The position numbers were made by a program, and so were the translations under genes. This document shows, in pieces, positions 7,904-9,262 of a stretch of 9,262 bases of DNA; within the stretch, counting starts at the first letter, position 1; each line of letters begins with the position of its first letter. The DNA is from an uncultured Chloroflexaceae bacterium (lineage in GTDB: Bacteria; Chloroflexota; Chloroflexia; Chloroflexales; Chloroflexaceae), in assembly GCA_937141995.1 (NCBI GenBank), contig CAKZQX010000625.1, positions 1-9,262 on the forward strand, read 5' to 3'. The notes under the pieces are model-generated. The model saw nothing but the letters and a program-made list of their open reading frames with translations. It did not search any database and was not told the DNA's origin.

Positions 7904-8971
7904 ATGACGCGCGAGTCACACGAGGATGATCTAACGGCGATTGTGCATGGAATGAAAACGGTGGCCTCACCGTTTCGGACTGTGCTCAACGAACTGCATC
8001 GCACCTATCAGGCATATAATGAGGGTACACTTTTTCATACTACGCCAGAGCTAGCCCGATCCAATCCCAATTGGTTTGGGATCTGCGTCGTTGATACATC
8101 CGGCCAGATCTATGAAGTTGGAGATAGTCAGCATGCCTTCACAACGCAGGCTCTGGCAACGCCCTTTGTGTACGGCATGGTCCTGGCGGATCAGGGGCGC
8201 GATGCGGTGCTGGAGCGCATCGGGGTTATGCCCGCCGATGACAGTTTTTATCTGCCCGATACGCCGATACACTCCCTGCCCAATCCGTTGATCCCGGCGG
8301 GCGCCCTTGCCACGGTGAGCAGGCTGACAGGCAGTACCACGACTGATCGGCTGAACCATGTTCTGGAGCTATTTCAGCGGTATACCGGGCATGAGATGCG
8401 CATTGACGCCACGGTGTTTACCTCCAGTCGCCTGAGTGGGCATCGCTACCGCGCCCTTGCCTACCATATGCTGGATCGCGGGCTTATTGGCGAACATGTC
8501 GATGAGACGCTGGATCTCTTCTTTCAGCAGCAGTCGCTGCTGGTTACCTGCCGCGACCTGGCCGTTATGGGGGCAACGCTGGCGAACGGCGGCACTAATC
8601 CCGTCACGGGCGAGAGTATCCTGAGCCCGGAGCATGTCCGCGATCTGCTCAGCGTCATGCATGCCTGTGGCATGCGCAATTTCCAGGGCGAGTGGAGCTA
8701 CCGCGCCGGGATGCCTGCCGAGAGCGGCGTCAGCGGTGGTCTGCTGGCAGTTGTGCCGGGGCAGGTCGGCATCGGAGTATTTTCGCCGCTACTCGGTTCG
8801 CATGGACACAGCCTGCGCGGCATCAAGGTCGTCTACGATCTGGTACAGCGGTTTGGTCTGCATCAGTTTGATGCGCCCCATGCCGGTACAAAGCTGCGTG
8901 AGGCATTGGCGGGGCGCTCCGCAACCACAGCCCGCAACCGCGTGGCGCGGGCTCTGAAGACACCTGATTAA
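7904..8971 (+). CDS. Glutaminase-family protein lacking catalytic residues (probable pseudoenzyme)
   Basis: The 355-residue product aligns along its length with the serine-dependent glutaminase family (GlsA/GLS, glutamine to glutamate plus ammonia). Conserved framework includes PELARSNP, GDSQHAFTTQ, NPLIPAGAL, TCRDLAVMGATLANGG, PVTGESILSPEHVR, SGVSGGLLAVVPG and a C-terminal RFGLH. The active site does not match. The SxxK motif (QSISK in bacterial enzymes) reads QALAT, so the nucleophile is Ala83 and the base Thr86. Other family positions also differ: Asn to Pro131, Glu to Ser175, Asn to Tyr182, Tyr to Phe206, Tyr to Arg258. Gln82 and Val276 are kept. The reading frame is intact, so this looks like a retained fold with a non-catalytic binding or scaffold role. 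The N- and C-terminal extensions are short and carry no recognised domain. Start ATG 7904 has AGAGGGAG 9 bases upstream. No signal peptide is visible, so it is cytoplasmic, 49 bases after the receptor gene. Confidence 0.92.
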   Translation: MTRESHEDDLTAIVHGMKTVASPFRTVLNELHRTYQAYNEGTLFHTTPELARSNPNWFGICVVDTSGQIYEVGDSQHAFTTQALATPFVYGMVLADQGRDAVLERIGVMPADDSFYLPDTPIHSLPNPLIPAGALATVSRLTGSTTTDRLNHVLELFQRYTGHEMRIDATVFTSSRLSGHRYRALAYHMLDRGLIGEHVDETLDLFFQQQSLLVTCRDLAVMGATLANGGTNPVTGESILSPEHVRDLLSVMHACGMRNFQGEWSYRAGMPAESGVSGGLLAVVPGQVGIGVFSPLLGSHGHSLRGIKVVYDLVQRFGLHQFDAPHAGTKLREALAGRSATTARNRVARALKTPD

Positions 8972-9002
8972 CACCAGTTCCGCGATCTCTAGCTCGGAAA
9001 GA

Positions 9003-9033
9003 ATGTCGCCTGCGGCTAGGGCGGAGGCGACAT
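9003..9033. repeat. 9-bp inverted repeat (hairpin)
   Basis: ATGTCGCCT at 9003-9011 is the exact reverse complement of 9025-9033, with a 13-base GC-rich loop. No T-run follows, so it is not a standard intrinsic terminator. It lies 31 bases after the glutaminase-like stop and could protect the transcript 3' end. Confidence 0.6.
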
Positions 9034-9050
9034 GCCCTTCCGGGTTCGTG

Positions 9051-9083
9051 ACCGCGTAATTCATCTTACAGGAGTTACGCGGT
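9051..9083. repeat. 9-bp inverted repeat extending to a 12-pair hairpin
   Basis: ACCGCGTAA at 9051-9059 pairs exactly with 9075-9083. As RNA the stem continues through a U-G pair and two more pairs, leaving a 9-base loop at 9063-9071. A run of seven G follows directly. The GCGTAA...TTACGC core resembles the ends of small repetitive elements, but I cannot name a family. Confidence 0.6.
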
Positions 9084-9203
9084 GGGGGGGTGGACCACGA
9101 AAGCCGCGAAATGAGTGAACAACGCGAAACGACCAGTACTGAGATGCGTTACGCGATCCTGTGTTTGACTGTGGATATTGCCTCCAGCGGAGTGGAAGAG
9201 GAC

Positions 9204-9256
9204 ATCCTTGCTCACAAAAAAGTTGCACTGTGTGCAACTTTTTTGTGAGCAAGGAT
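9204..9256. terminator. Perfect 25-bp inverted repeat containing a bidirectional intrinsic terminator
   Basis: Bases 9204-9228 are the exact reverse complement of 9232-9256, with a 3-base loop (TGT). The inner part is a 7-bp stem (GTTGCAC/GTGCAAC) flanked by six A on the left and six T on the right. This is an intrinsic terminator readable on both strands, so it could end the four-gene unit and a convergent gene beyond the window. The extra outer 12 bp are more than a terminator needs, so it may also belong to a repeat family. Confidence 0.7.
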
Positions 9257-9262
9257 AAAACA

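Larger units (their letters stand above)
8972..9262. other. Non-coding tail with three hairpins
   Basis: No credible gene is seen in either direction. The stretch contains inverted repeats at 9003-9033, 9051-9083 and 9204-9256, a run of seven G at 9084-9090, and three copies of TTACGCG (inverted at 9053-9059; direct at 9075-9081 and 9149-9155). The base make-up differs from the coding part, and the repeats suggest a decayed mobile or repetitive element, but no transposase is present. Confidence 0.6.

Noticed and set aside
9061..9252. 63-residue reverse-strand open frame
   Set aside because: It runs through one arm of the 9204-9256 hairpin and starts inside that repeat. It has no ribosome binding site and no recognisable protein features.
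1..9262. CRISPR array, tRNA, rRNA or transposase gene
   Set aside because: No regularly spaced repeats, no cloverleaf or ribosomal RNA signatures, and no transposase-like protein were found on either strand.

Overview
The window looks like a piece of a moderately GC-rich genome from the Chloroflexota (Chloroflexia, for example a Roseiflexus/Chloroflexus relative). This is an inference from the gene types and protein style, not from a marker gene. All four genes lie on the + strand and are tightly spaced, so they probably form one transcription unit that begins upstream of the window.

Bases 1-3977 hold the 3' part of a nonribosomal peptide synthetase (NRPS) gene. Visible are the C-terminal half of a condensation domain, a complete adenylation domain, a carrier domain with its phosphopantetheine serine, and a C-terminal region of about 400 residues. 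That last region resembles the cyanobacterial long-chain acyl-ACP reductase (AAR) family, not a thioesterase or the usual SDR-type terminal reductase. The likely outcome is reductive release of the product as an aldehyde.

Bases about 4004-5803 encode a family-5 (oligopeptide-type) solute-binding lipoprotein with no permease or ATPase genes beside it. Bases 5800-7854 encode a two-span membrane protein with a large helical outer domain that contains a duplicated CHASE3-like segment. This is followed by HAMP, GAF and a charged tail, with no recognisable output domain. Bases 7904-8971 encode a glutaminase-fold protein in which nearly every catalytic residue of the family is replaced, so it is almost certainly a pseudoenzyme.

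The first three genes overlap or nearly overlap, and the fourth follows after a 49-base gap with a good ribosome binding site. Bases 8972-9262 contain no convincing gene. They hold three hairpins, including a perfect 25-bp inverted repeat that contains a bidirectional intrinsic terminator.

A speculative reading is that the binding protein, receptor and inactive glutaminase form a sensing module, co-expressed with an enzyme that makes a small peptide aldehyde.
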